Positions 28,237-36,448 of a stretch of 64,000 nucleotides of DNA are shown here, piece after piece. Positions within the stretch are counted from its first letter, which is position 1. Every line of letters starts with the position of its first letter. Made by a program: the position numbers and the translations under genes. This stretch comes from Geopseudomonas aromaticivorans (GTDB taxonomy: Bacteria > Pseudomonadota > Gammaproteobacteria > Pseudomonadales > Pseudomonadaceae): positions 40,674-104,673 of the forward strand of contig NZ_JAHRGL010000013.1 of assembly GCF_019097855.1 (NCBI RefSeq), read 5' to 3'. The notes beneath the pieces are model-generated. The model was not told where the DNA came from. It saw nothing but the letters and a program-made list of their open reading frames with translations, and did no database searches.

Positions 28237-28974
28237 CTAGTCCCCCGTGCCCGGCGCGTCGGCATGGCCCTGCTGGCGATGACGGACCTGCGCGACCAGC
28301 GCCTCCCAGCGCCGCTCGCGGCTGGCGTCTAGCTCGCCGCTGCTGGCGGCTACCCGGCAGCCGCCGCGCGTCATCTCGCTGTCCGGCTGCAGGCGCCAGC
28401 CGGCCGCCTCCAGTTCGTCGCCCAGATGGACCTTGACCAGCAGCAGGTCGGCCGGGTGCAACCACAGGCGCGGCTGGCCGCTGAGGGCCGGCTCGCTGTG
28501 CAGCAGTTCGCGGACGATCTCGAGGATCTGCTCGGGATGCAGCTGCAGCGCTTCGCCGGCCAGCTGGCGGCCAGTGACCAGGGCCAGATCGACCAGCTGG
28601 CCGGCGATCTGCTCGTCGAGCTGGGCGAGGGCGGCGCGAAACTGCGCGGCCAGGCCGAGCAAAGGCTGCAGGGTCTGCTGCAGTTGCTGCTGCAGCTCGG
28701 CCTCGCCGGCCTGGCGGCCTTCCTCGAGACCGGCGGCGTAGCCGGCGTTGCGGCCCTCGGCGAAGCCTTCCTGGTAGCCCTGCTCGCGGGCCTGCTGCTG
28801 CGCCTGTTCGCGCAGCGCCTGGAGTTCGGCATTGCGCTTGAAGGCAGCCTGGCGCACGGCCTCCTGGCGCTGCGCCTCGCGCTGCTGGCGTAGCGGTTCC
28901 TGCTGGCTGCCCAGCTCGTCCATCTGCCAGGGACGCCACTGCTCGCCGATATGCGGCGGCCGGCGGTCAGACAT
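28237..28974 (-). CDS. fliH: flagellar assembly protein FliH
   Basis: 245 residues, the FliI regulator and C-ring tether. The N-terminus has a Trp-containing segment (QWRPWQMDEL) that fits FliN binding. A Gln/Glu/Arg-rich coiled region with Gly-rich YQEGFAEGRNAGYAAGLEEG repeats (about residues 68-87) is a FliH hallmark, and the C-terminal 120 residues resemble the ATP-synthase delta-type stalk. Its start overlaps the fliG stop by 8 bp. Confidence 0.93.
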   Translation of the reverse strand: MSDRRPPHIGEQWRPWQMDELGSQQEPLRQQREAQRQEAVRQAAFKRNAELQALREQAQQQAREQGYQEGFAEGRNAGYAAGLEEGRQAGEAELQQQLQQTLQPLLGLAAQFRAALAQLDEQIAGQLVDLALVTGRQLAGEALQLHPEQILEIVRELLHSEPALSGQPRLWLHPADLLLVKVHLGDELEAAGWRLQPDSEMTRGGCRVAASSGELDASRERRWEALVAQVRHRQQGHADAPGTGD

Positions 28975-29962
28975 AGGAGTCGTCCCCGCCGCCGAGGACG
29001 ATCTCGCCGCTGTCGGCCAGGCGGCGGACGATCAGCAGGATGGCCTTCTGCTCGGACTCGACCTGCGAGACGCGGATCGGGCCGCGCGCTTCGAGGTCTT
29101 CGCGGAACAGCTGGGCCGCGCGTTGCGACATGTTGCGCAGGAACTTGTCGAGCAGCGCAGGCTCCGCCCCCTTGAGGGCGACCACCAGCGAGGTGGTGTC
29201 GACTTCCTTGAGGATCAACTGGATGCCGCGGTCGTCGACGTCCAGCAGGTTCTCGAAGAGGAACATCTCGTCGAGGATCTTCTGCGCCAGCTCCTCGTTG
29301 TGCGCGCGCAGGGTCTCGATGGCCGACTCTTCCTGGTTGGAATTGAGCAGGTTGAGGATCTCGGCAGCGGTACGCACGCCGCCCATCTTGCTGCGCTTGA
29401 GGTTCTGGCCGTCGAGCATGCCGCCGAGGACCTCGGTGAGTTCCTGCAGCGCCGCCGGCTGCACGCCGTTGAAGGTGGCGATGCGCAGGACGATGTCGTT
29501 GCGCAGGCGATCCTCGAACAGTTGCAGGATATCGGCGGCCTGCGGGCGCTCGAGGTGGACGAGGATGGTGGCGATGATCTGCGGGTGCTCGTCGCGGATC
29601 AGCTCGGCAACCATCGACGGTTCCATCAGGTTGAGCTTGTCGATGCCCGAACTGGTGCCGCTGGCGTCGAGGATGTCCTCGATCAGGGTCTCGGCGCGCT
29701 CGCTGCCCAGCGCCTTGGTCAGCACCGCGCGGATGTGGTCGCTGGACAGCAGGTTGACCGCCGCATACTGCTCGGTCTCGTCGAAGAAGTCATCGAGTAC
29801 CTGGCGCATTTCGTCATGGGAGACCTGCTGCAGGCGCGCCATTTCCAGGCTGACGGTCTCGACATCCTGGGTAGACAGGTACTTGAACACTTCCGCCGCG
29901 CTGTCCTCGTCCAGGCTGAGCAGCAGGATTGCACTGCGTCGGGCGCCGCTCATCTCAATCAT
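28967..29962 (-). CDS. fliG: flagellar motor switch protein FliG
   Basis: 331 residues, exactly the common FliG length. The N-terminal FliF-binding domain, the middle EHPQIIATILVHLERPQAA segment and the C-terminal torque domain (LFENLLDVDDRGIQLILKEV) are all present, with charged residues that face MotA. It overlaps fliF by 8 bp and fliH by 8 bp. Confidence 0.97.
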   Translation of the reverse strand: MIEMSGARRSAILLLSLDEDSAAEVFKYLSTQDVETVSLEMARLQQVSHDEMRQVLDDFFDETEQYAAVNLLSSDHIRAVLTKALGSERAETLIEDILDASGTSSGIDKLNLMEPSMVAELIRDEHPQIIATILVHLERPQAADILQLFEDRLRNDIVLRIATFNGVQPAALQELTEVLGGMLDGQNLKRSKMGGVRTAAEILNLLNSNQEESAIETLRAHNEELAQKILDEMFLFENLLDVDDRGIQLILKEVDTTSLVVALKGAEPALLDKFLRNMSQRAAQLFREDLEARGPIRVSQVESEQKAILLIVRRLADSGEIVLGGGDDSYV

Positions 29963-31715
29963 TTTTCTTCATCCAGCCACTGACGATCATGGCGATCAGG
30001 CGTGGGTCTTCCTGGGCCATTTCGCGCAGGCTGGCCAGGTTGTGTTCATAGACGGCCGAGCGGCGACGCAGGCGGCGCTGCAGTTCGCCACTGGCCGCGG
30101 CGCTGGCCTCGTCGGTCGCGGCGGCGCTGGCTTCGCTGGCGGTTGCGGCAACGGCGGAGCCTTCGACGGCTTCCGGGGTGGCAGAGGCGACGGCCGGCGG
30201 CGCATGGCGACGCAGCAGCGGACGCAACAGCAGCAGCCAGAGCAGCAGGGCGGCCAGGGCGACCAGCAGATAGCGGGCGATGGAGGTGGCCATCACGAAG
30301 AATTCCGGGGTCTGCCACCAGACGCTCTGTGCCACGTCGTCCTGAGCCTCGGTGAACGGGCTGTTGACCACCTCCAGCGCATCGCCGCGCTCGGCGGAGA
30401 AGCCCATGGCCTGGCGTACCAGGCGGTTGATCTGCGCCAGCTCCTCTTCGCTGAGGGGCTGGCGGGTCGGCTTGCCGTCGGCGTCGATGCCGCTGCGGAA
30501 GTTGACCACCACGGCGGCGGTCAGCCGCTTGATGTTGCCGCGGCGCTGTTGCACATGCTCGACACTGCGGTCCACCTCGTAGTTGACCACGTTGTCGCGG
30601 CGCAGCGAGTTGCGCGGATCCGCCTTGGCGGCCGAAGCCGTCTCGGCGGTCTGGGCGGCGGCCCCTTTACCGGCCGCGCCCTGGCCGGGCTTGGCCGGGG
30701 CGGGGGGCGCTGGCGGTGCCGGTGGCGCAGGCGGGGTGTTGGACAGCGCGCCTGGCACGCCGCGGGCCAGTTCGTCGCCGCCGCTGTAGTTCTCGCTCAG
30801 CTGCTGGCTGCGGATCGCCGCGTCGCCCGCGGTCTGGTTGGGCGCATAGCGCTCGGCGGTCTGTTCGCGGGTGGCGAAGTCGACTTCCGCCGCCACCTGG
30901 GCGCGCACGTTTTCCGCGCCGAGGATCGGGCTGAGGATGCGTTCGATGCGCCGCTGGTAGGAGCTTTCCACCTCGTCGACATAGCTCAGCTGGGTGCCGT
31001 CGAGGTCGCGCCCGCTGTTGCCGGGCATGGACAGCAGGCGACCGCTCTGGTCGACCACGGTGACCGCCTCGGCGGCCAGTTCCGGCACGCTGGAGCCGAC
31101 CATGTGCACGATGGCATCGACCTGGCCTTCGCCGAGGCTGCGCCCAGGATGCAGGGTCAGCACCACCGAGGCGCTGGCTGGCTGGCGGTCGCGGACGAAG
31201 ATCGACTGCTTGGCCATGGCCAGGTGCACGCGCGCCTTGGCGACCGGGCCGAGGGACTCGATCGAGCGCGCCAGCTCGCCTTCCAGGCCGCGCTGGAAGT
31301 TGAGGTGCTCGGCGAACTGGCTGACCCCGAAGGCCTGCTTGTCCATCAGCTCGAAGCCGACATTGCCGGCCTGCGGCAGACCCTGCTCGGCCAGTTGCAG
31401 GCGCAGGCTGTGCATCTGCTCGGCTGGCACCAGCAGCGCGGTGCCGCCCTCGCTGAGGCGATAGGGCACGGCGCGTTTGTCGAGTTCGGCGATGATGCGC
31501 CCGCCGTCGGCCTCGCTGAAGTTGGAATAGAGCACCCGGTAGTCAGGCGCCTGCGCCCACAGCAGCAGGGCGGCGATCACGGCAATCGCCGCCGCACCGG
31601 CGATCAGCAGCGGCACCAGCGGTTTGCTGCGCAGCTGCGCCAGCAGGCGTTCGGCCGCGCTGCCGCTCGGGTTGTCGGCCGAGCCGTTGGCAGTGCCCAG
31701 GGTGGCATTGCTCAT
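29955..31715 (-). CDS. fliF: flagellar MS-ring protein FliF
   Basis: 586 residues with two membrane segments (about residues 25-45 and 468-488) that flank the periplasmic ring-building motifs (EQMHSLRLQLAEQGLPQAGN; RARVHLAMAKQSIF). The C-terminal EDPRLIAMIVSGWMKKND is the FliG-binding tail. A Pro/Ala-rich stretch near residue 340 (PPAPPAPPAPPAPAKPG) is a local low-complexity insertion. First gene of the minus fliFGHIJK run, divergent from fliE. Confidence 0.96.
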   Translation of the reverse strand: MSNATLGTANGSADNPSGSAAERLLAQLRSKPLVPLLIAGAAAIAVIAALLLWAQAPDYRVLYSNFSEADGGRIIAELDKRAVPYRLSEGGTALLVPAEQMHSLRLQLAEQGLPQAGNVGFELMDKQAFGVSQFAEHLNFQRGLEGELARSIESLGPVAKARVHLAMAKQSIFVRDRQPASASVVLTLHPGRSLGEGQVDAIVHMVGSSVPELAAEAVTVVDQSGRLLSMPGNSGRDLDGTQLSYVDEVESSYQRRIERILSPILGAENVRAQVAAEVDFATREQTAERYAPNQTAGDAAIRSQQLSENYSGGDELARGVPGALSNTPPAPPAPPAPPAPAKPGQGAAGKGAAAQTAETASAAKADPRNSLRRDNVVNYEVDRSVEHVQQRRGNIKRLTAAVVVNFRSGIDADGKPTRQPLSEEELAQINRLVRQAMGFSAERGDALEVVNSPFTEAQDDVAQSVWWQTPEFFVMATSIARYLLVALAALLLWLLLLRPLLRRHAPPAVASATPEAVEGSAVAATASEASAAATDEASAAASGELQRRLRRRSAVYEHNLASLREMAQEDPRLIAMIVSGWMKKND

Positions 31716-31923
31716 GCGCTGCTCCGCTGGCCGGTCGGGGTCGGTACAAAGGGCATTGCGATATCCGCTGGCAAAATCGGTCGCTAGGGGTCGCCGAGCC
31801 CGGCCAGGGATGCCTTGGAGGCGCTGTGGCAGGGATGGGCGGATCTATGATGAGTGTCATTATGCGGACGGCGCACGCGGGCAAAGTCCTGAAAAGCCAG
31901 CGCTTTTGCTGTCAATTGGGCGC

Positions 31924-31951
31924 TTGCCCGCGAGTGGCGGATTGCTAGGCT
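31924..31951 (+). promoter_or_regulatory. possible sigma-70-type promoter before fliE
   Basis: TTGCCC (31924-31929) and TAGGCT preceded by TGC (31946-31951) are 16 bp apart and lie about 40 bp before the fliE ATG. The fit to a sigma-70 promoter is moderate; an FlhDC-activated class II promoter is expected in this 275-bp divergent region, but no convincing FlhDC box could be assigned by eye. Confidence 0.25.
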
Positions 31952-31990
31952 TGCCAGCATCCCCATCCAGTACCCAAGCGGAAGTCGTCG

Positions 31991-32320
31991 ATGAGTGTTC
32001 CTGCCGTCCAGTCTGCCCTGCAACAGCTGCACATCCTGGCCTCCCAGGCGGCCGGCCAGCCCGGCAATGCGCTGCAGACTTCGCTGGTCGCCGGGCAGGG
32101 CGGTTTCGCTGCCGAGCTGCGTGCTTCGGTCCAGCGCATCAACGAGCTGCAGCAAACCGCCAGCAACAAGGCCATCGCCCTGCAGTCCGGCGCCCCCGGC
32201 GTGGAGCTGAGCGATGTGATGGTCGACATGCAGAAAGCCAGCGTCGGCTTCCAGATGGGCGTGCAGGTGCGCAACCGCCTGCTGACCGCCTACAAGGACG
32301 TGATGAACATGCAGGTGTGA
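31991..32320 (+). CDS. fliE: flagellar MS-ring/rod adaptor FliE
   Basis: 109 residues, small and helical. The C-terminal part (ELSDVMVDMQKASVGFQMGV, then RNRLLTAYKDVMNMQV) is diagnostic. FliE is the first exported rod-type subunit and joins the FliF ring to FlgB. Monocistronic by position, divergent from fliF and followed by a late FliA promoter for fliD. Confidence 0.95.
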   Translation: MSVPAVQSALQQLHILASQAAGQPGNALQTSLVAGQGGFAAELRASVQRINELQQTASNKAIALQSGAPGVELSDVMVDMQKASVGFQMGVQVRNRLLTAYKDVMNMQV

Positions 32321-32371
32321 GGCCTGCAGGCTCGAAGCGGTCGCTCGGGTCGGTACTTTTCATGTAGAGAC

Positions 32372-32398
32372 TAAAGTCGGCCTGGCGGCGGCCGATAT
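32372..32398 (+). promoter_or_regulatory. FliA (sigma-28) promoter for fliDST
   Basis: TAAAGTCG (32372-32379), an 11-bp spacer, then GCCGATAT (32391-32398). This is the closest match to the TAAAGTTT -35 in the window. It lies about 100 bp before the fliD ATG, leaving a long leader. Confidence 0.87.
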
Positions 32399-32500
32399 CT
32401 GGCTTAACAGCGCCGGATAGCCAGACTCTCCGGCATCGCTTGAACATGGCGCGCCAGCGGCGGCGAAACGCTGCGCGGCGGAGTTGCAAAAGGGAATCCC

Positions 32501-33868
32501 ATGGCCACCATTTCATCGCTGGGCGTCGGTTCAGGCCTCGACCTCGGCGGCCTGCTTGATCAGCTGGAAACGGCTGAACGCATGAAGCTGGACCCGATCA
32601 CCACGCAGAAGAAGACCCAGCAGACCAAGCTGTCGGCCTATGGGCGCCTGAAAAGCTCGCTGACCAGTCTGCAGGCGGCGGCGAAGACCCTCAATGACAG
32701 CAAGACCTTCCAGGGCGTCACCAGCAGCATCAGCGGCACTGGCGTGGCTGCGGCGGCGAAGAGCGACGCCGTGGTCGGTCGCTACGAGGTCAAGGTCAAT
32801 ACGCTGGCCCAGGCGCAGAGCCTGGCCAGCACCGGCGTGGCCGACCGCACGGCGGATCTGGGCGCCGGCACGCTGACCATCACTCAGGGCAGCAAGACCC
32901 TCACGGTCGATCTCACGGCGGCCGCCAGCTCGCTGGAAGACGTGCGCGATGCGATCAACAAGCAGGGCGGCGGGGTCAGCGCCAGCATCGTCAACGACGG
33001 CACTGCGGCGCCGTATCGCCTGGTGCTTACCGCCACGGCCACCGGCACCGATGCGCAAATGACGGTGAACAGCACGGGGGCGCTGAGCGGTCTGCTGGGC
33101 TACGACTCTGCCACCCAGAGCGGTGTGATGACGCAGACCGTTGCCGCAGCCAACGCCACCCTGGAGGTCAACGGCATCCCGATCACCAGCCAGTCTAACG
33201 TGGTCGAGGGGGCGGTGCAGGGCGTCACCCTTTCGCTCGCCGAGAAGGGCGCCACCCATGTGCTGACGGTCGAGCGCGACAACGCGGCGATCAAGTCGGC
33301 GGTGAGCGGCTTCGTGACGGCCTACAACGCGCTGCAGAGCACCATCTCCAGCCTGACCTCGTACAACGCCGACACCCAGGTGGCCGGCGACCTGCTCGGC
33401 GATGCCACCCTGCGCAGCGCGCAGGGCCAGTTGCGCAGCGTGCTCAGCGGCACGCTGGGCGAGGGCACGCTGACCCGCCTGGCCGACATCGGTATCGAGC
33501 TGGAACTCAAAGGCACCCTCAAGCTCGACAGCGACAAGCTGGACAGTCTGGTCAGCGGCAACCTGTCGGCGTTGAGCAGTTTCTTCACGGGCAGCAGCAC
33601 GGCGGGCGGCATGGCCGGCCAGCTGGGCACGGCGCTGGACGCCATCCTCAAGGATGGCGGCGCCCTGTCCAATGTCACCAAGGGCGTCGAGAGCCGGGTC
33701 AAGTCGCTCAACGAGCGTTACACGCGGGTGGAGGAAACCATCTCCGCCACCGTCGAGCGCTACCGCAAGCAGTTCACCCAGCTCGACATGATGCTCTCGG
33801 AAATGAATGCGACGACCAGCTACCTGACCCAGCAGTTCGACGCGCTGAACGCCCAGCTTAAAGGCTGA
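32501..33868 (+). CDS. fliD: flagellar filament cap protein FliD (HAP2)
   Basis: 455 residues. The N-terminal SSLGVGSGLDLGGLLDQLE motif (residues 4-22) and the C-terminal YRKQFTQLDMMLSEMNATTS coiled segment are the paired D0 ends; the middle holds FliD D2-D3 regions. It caps the filament and promotes flagellin folding. No flagellin gene lies before or after it, though fliC is commonly next to fliD. Confidence 0.95.
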   Translation: MATISSLGVGSGLDLGGLLDQLETAERMKLDPITTQKKTQQTKLSAYGRLKSSLTSLQAAAKTLNDSKTFQGVTSSISGTGVAAAAKSDAVVGRYEVKVNTLAQAQSLASTGVADRTADLGAGTLTITQGSKTLTVDLTAAASSLEDVRDAINKQGGGVSASIVNDGTAAPYRLVLTATATGTDAQMTVNSTGALSGLLGYDSATQSGVMTQTVAAANATLEVNGIPITSQSNVVEGAVQGVTLSLAEKGATHVLTVERDNAAIKSAVSGFVTAYNALQSTISSLTSYNADTQVAGDLLGDATLRSAQGQLRSVLSGTLGEGTLTRLADIGIELELKGTLKLDSDKLDSLVSGNLSALSSFFTGSSTAGGMAGQLGTALDAILKDGGALSNVTKGVESRVKSLNERYTRVEETISATVERYRKQFTQLDMMLSEMNATTSYLTQQFDALNAQLKG

Positions 33869-33898
33869 TAACAACCCAATCGCACAGAGGGGAATAAC

Positions 33899-34303
33899 AT
33901 GGTCACCAGTGCCATGCGTGGGGCGGCAGCCTATGCGCGCGTCGGTGTGGAAAGCAGCGTGATGTCGGCCAGCCCGCATCGGCTGATCGGCATGCTGTTC
34001 GATGGCGCGCAGACCTCGATCCGTGCCGCCCGGCTGCACATGCAGAATGGCGACGTGGCGGAGAAGGGCAAGGCCATTTCCCGCGCCATCGACATCGTCA
34101 ATCAGGGTCTGCTGGCGGCGCTCGACCACGAACGCGGTGGCGAGCTGGCGGAGCGCCTCGAGCAGATCTATGACTATGTGGTGCGCCTGCTGCTGCAGGC
34201 CAATCTGCGCAACGACGAGCAGCGTCTCGACGAGGCTGCCCGTCTGCTCGAGGACATCGGCTCCGCCTGGCGCGAGATCGGCCAGCAAGTGGACGGATAT
34301 TGA
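33899..34303 (+). CDS. fliS: flagellin export chaperone FliS
   Basis: 134 residues, helical. YARVGVESSVMSASPHRLIG and MLFDGAQTSIRAARLHMQNG are typical FliS blocks. It binds the flagellin C-terminus before export. An AGAGGGGAA ribosome site precedes it; the stop overlaps the fliT ATG. Confidence 0.95.
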   Translation: MVTSAMRGAAAYARVGVESSVMSASPHRLIGMLFDGAQTSIRAARLHMQNGDVAEKGKAISRAIDIVNQGLLAALDHERGGELAERLEQIYDYVVRLLLQANLRNDEQRLDEAARLLEDIGSAWREIGQQVDGY

Positions 34304-34671
34304 TGATGGCCAGCCAAGCGAGCGTCATCGAGTGCTACCAGCAGCTGCTCCGTCAGTCGCAGCGCATGGCCGAGTTCGCCCGCCAGGGCGACTGGACCAA
34401 TCTGGTGATGGAAAAGTCGCTGTACCTGGTCGAGCTGGAAAGCGTGACCCAGTGCGAGCGCCGGCTGGGGGTCGAGGGTGGCGATAAGCTGCGGCGTGCC
34501 TGCCTGCTCGAACAGATCCTCGAGCTGGAAGCGGAGATCCGCAGCTGCCTGCTCGCCCGTCGTGACGAACTCGGCCGACTGATCGACGTGTCGCGGCGCC
34601 AGATCGAGCTGGGCCGGGCCTATCGTCCCGAGCTGCCGGCTGGGCCGGGGTTCGATGGAGGCTGCATGTGA
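34303..34671 (+). CDS. fliT: FliT-like FliD chaperone
   Basis: 122 residues, helical, starting in an ATGA overlap with the fliS stop. QLLRQSQRMAEFARQGDWTNLVMEKSLY-type spacing and the ELEAEIRSCLLARRDELGRL helix fit the FliT family, which binds FliD and, in enterics, also FlhC to damp FlhDC activity. Such a feedback would be meaningful here because flhDC follows downstream. The assignment rests on position and helical pattern. Confidence 0.85.
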   Translation: MMASQASVIECYQQLLRQSQRMAEFARQGDWTNLVMEKSLYLVELESVTQCERRLGVEGGDKLRRACLLEQILELEAEIRSCLLARRDELGRLIDVSRRQIELGRAYRPELPAGPGFDGGCM

Positions 34672-35822
34672 GTGGCATCACGCCTGTACTGGATACCTTG
34701 CTGCATCAGGTGTTGGGCAGGCGTGTGGATATTCCCCTGCCCAGGGACCTGAACCAGCCGGCCGGGCCTGTCGTGCCGCTGGAGGGGCCGCGGCCGCTGC
34801 ACAGCGACTCGCGGCTGGATGCCCGCGGTTTGCCGCAGGCGCAGGACTCCGCTCGTGCCCAGCAGGCACCGGCGACGTCAGCCTCGCTGCCGCGCCACAG
34901 CGCGGCGCAGGTGGCGCCGCCGCCTGGTGGCCCTGCCGCACCGAGTTCGACCGTCTCCTCGTTCAGTGCCGCCGCGCGGGCGATTGGCGACCTGCTGCAG
35001 CGCTTTCCGGCGCCGCCCTCGGCGATTGCGCCGGCGACGCCGTTGCTGGCTGAAGTACCTAGCGAGCCGTCCGCAGCGCTGATCGCCGCGCGCCTGCAGC
35101 AGAGCATCCAGTACAGCGGCTTGTTCTATGAATCCCACGTCGCGCGCTGGTTTCGCGGCGAGCTGCCGCTCGAGTCGCTGCGCCACGAACCGCAGATGCA
35201 GGCTGCGCCGCGAGGCGGCGAGCCTGCCGTCCCGGCGCCGTTGTCGGCCGGTTCGCAGCCGTCTCCTGCAGGGCTACAGGGCGCCATTGCCCCGGCGCTG
35301 TCGTCTGGCGAGCCGGTGACACGAGCCGCGGCGTTCGCCGTCAATGGCGACGAGATGCAGGATGTCGAGGCGGCGGGGCCGTCCGCGGAGCCGCTTGGGG
35401 GTGGGCGGGAATCCGTGGCTTCCCTGCTGCGCCAGCAGCTGGAGCTCTTGGCGCAGCCGCAGCTGCGCTGGGAGGGCAATGTCTGGGCTGGCGTGTTCAT
35501 GGGGCTGAGCATCGAGGCGCCGGCACTGCCCGAGCGCCAGCTGGACGAGGAGGGCGAGGCTGCCGGACGTGAGCCGGCGGACGAGGGGGAGTGGAAGGTG
35601 CGTCTGGGGCTGCGTCTGGCGGGGCATGGCGCCCTGGAGGCCGCCATCAGTCTGCATGGCGAGCGCCTGGCGCTGACCCTGCAAACCGACTCCGCCAGCC
35701 TGCGCCGCTATTTCCAGTCCAGCCATGCCGAGCTGCAGGAAAACCTGGCGGCGTGTGGGTTCAGCAGTGTGCGCCTGCAGTTGCTCGAGGCGGCGGAGGG
35801 GGTGGGAGATGGCCGAGGATAG
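34668..35822 (+). CDS. second FliK-like protein (Flg_hook-type C-terminal domain)
   Basis: 384 residues that overlap fliT by 4 bp. The first 270 residues are Ala/Pro/Ser-rich and poorly conserved. The last 85 (EWKVRLGLRLAGHGALEAAI, then LRRYFQSSHAELQENLAACG) resemble the FliK C-terminal substrate-switch fold. It is followed at once by an FlhB C-terminal paralogue, so the two ends of the FliK-FlhB contact are both duplicated side by side. Similar fliT-fliK-flhB-like sets occur in betaproteobacteria. Whether it controls hook length or another export step is unknown. Confidence 0.7.
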   Translation: MSGITPVLDTLLHQVLGRRVDIPLPRDLNQPAGPVVPLEGPRPLHSDSRLDARGLPQAQDSARAQQAPATSASLPRHSAAQVAPPPGGPAAPSSTVSSFSAAARAIGDLLQRFPAPPSAIAPATPLLAEVPSEPSAALIAARLQQSIQYSGLFYESHVARWFRGELPLESLRHEPQMQAAPRGGEPAVPAPLSAGSQPSPAGLQGAIAPALSSGEPVTRAAAFAVNGDEMQDVEAAGPSAEPLGGGRESVASLLRQQLELLAQPQLRWEGNVWAGVFMGLSIEAPALPERQLDEEGEAAGREPADEGEWKVRLGLRLAGHGALEAAISLHGERLALTLQTDSASLRRYFQSSHAELQENLAACGFSSVRLQLLEAAEGVGDGRG

Positions 35823-36081
35823 GAGCAATCGCCGCCAGGCTCTGGCGCTGGCCTACGGCGAGGGCGATGGCGCGCCACGCCTGGTGGCCAAGGGCTATGG
35901 CGAGGTGGCCGAACGGATCATCGCCGAGGCGCAGCGCCACGGGGTGCGCATCCATGACTCCCCGGAGCTGGTCGGTTTGCTGATGCGGCTCGACCTCGAT
36001 GCGCAGATTCCGCCGCAGTTGTACCAGGTCGTGGCCGAGTTGCTGGCCTGGGTGGTACGCCTGGAGGCGAGCGAGGAATGA
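35809..36081 (+). CDS. FlhB C-terminal paralogue (FlhX/YlqH-like)
   Basis: A 90-residue soluble protein from the ATG at 35809, overlapping the FliK-like gene. It aligns end to end with the C-terminal autocleaved piece of FlhB in this window: APRLVAKGYGEVAERIIAEA against APRVVAKGTELVAARIRELG, then IPPQLYQVVAELLAW against IPAELYTAVAEVLAW. It starts just past where the NPTH cleavage site would be and has none. A protein of this kind in Helicobacter (FlhX) can stand in for the cleaved FlhB fragment. Here it probably modulates export switching; this is inference. Confidence 0.85.
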   Translation: MAEDRSNRRQALALAYGEGDGAPRLVAKGYGEVAERIIAEAQRHGVRIHDSPELVGLLMRLDLDAQIPPQLYQVVAELLAWVVRLEASEE

Positions 36082-36091
36082 CGTCAATTTA

Positions 36092-36105
36092 TTGATGTGA
36101 ATCAA
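36092..36105 (+). promoter_or_regulatory. perfect FNR/ANR (CydR) box upstream of flhDC
   Basis: TTGATGTGAATCAA is an exact match to the FNR-family consensus TTGAT-N4-ATCAA, 343 bp before the flhD ATG. In Azotobacter vinelandii the Fnr homologue CydR represses flhDC, so this is a strong candidate operator; the direct role in this strain is inferred. Confidence 0.8.
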
Positions 36106-36377
36106 GGTTCCGCTTGCCTGGCGGAAAGACCTTGTTTTGTATAGGTTTTTTCTGTTCGGCATTTTGGCGCCAAATAGTCGGAATTTGCAGAACTTAGCGT
36201 CATCTCTGAGAGTGTTTCTCATTATGGCGATCTTGATACTGTTTTTTGTGCTATCTGGTTCACATTTTGGCGTGGTAATCTTCTTCCGCGGCGAAACTTA
36301 AGCGTCAATCGAGTGTCGCCCTGCCTGCGCAACATACTCAAAAAAACAACTACCGCTGCCAGTGCCGAAGGCGCTGT

Positions 36378-36386
36378 CACGGATGT
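36378..36386 (+). promoter_or_regulatory. CsrA/RsmA-type GGA motif in flhD leader
   Basis: CACGGATGT fits the CsrA/RsmA RNA consensus CANGGANGT. A second GGA (CAAGGAAT) forms the flhD ribosome site about 55 nt downstream. Paired GGA sites at this distance allow a CsrA dimer to bridge them. Motif level evidence only. Confidence 0.4.
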
Positions 36387-36401
36387 GTATAAATAAAATC
36401 G

Positions 36402-36435
36402 CTAGGCGGCGTGCAGCCTAGATCTCGCCAGATCT
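36402..36435 (+). other. two overlapping hairpins before the flhD ribosome site
   Basis: CTAGGC/GCCTAG (36402-36407 with 36416-36421) and AGATCT/AGATCT (36420-36425 with 36430-36435, loop CGCC) share bases 36420-36421, so they compete. They end 3-4 nt before the AAGGA ribosome site, a placement that could affect flhD translation. Confidence 0.4.
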
Positions 36436-36448
36436 GCAAGGAATACCC

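Larger units (their letters stand above)
36082..36448 (+). promoter_or_regulatory. AT-rich regulatory region and leader of flhDC
   Basis: This 367-bp gap is clearly more AT-rich than its surroundings and holds no gene. It contains, in order, a perfect FNR/ANR palindrome, a 12-bp perfect palindrome TTTGGCGCCAAA (36163-36174), a second copy of CATTTTGGCG (36160-36169 and 36263-36272), a CsrA/RsmA-like CACGGATGT, and two overlapping small hairpins just before the flhD ribosome site. It is the main input point for flagellar regulation. No single promoter could be assigned with confidence; TATAGG at 36140-36145 is a candidate -10. Confidence 0.7.

Noticed and set aside
36190-36209. GAACTT followed by TCTGA in the flhD upstream region, as an AlgU-type promoter
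   Set aside because: Only 9 bp separate the two elements, and the next TCTCA is 21 bp away; AlgU promoters need 16-17 bp.
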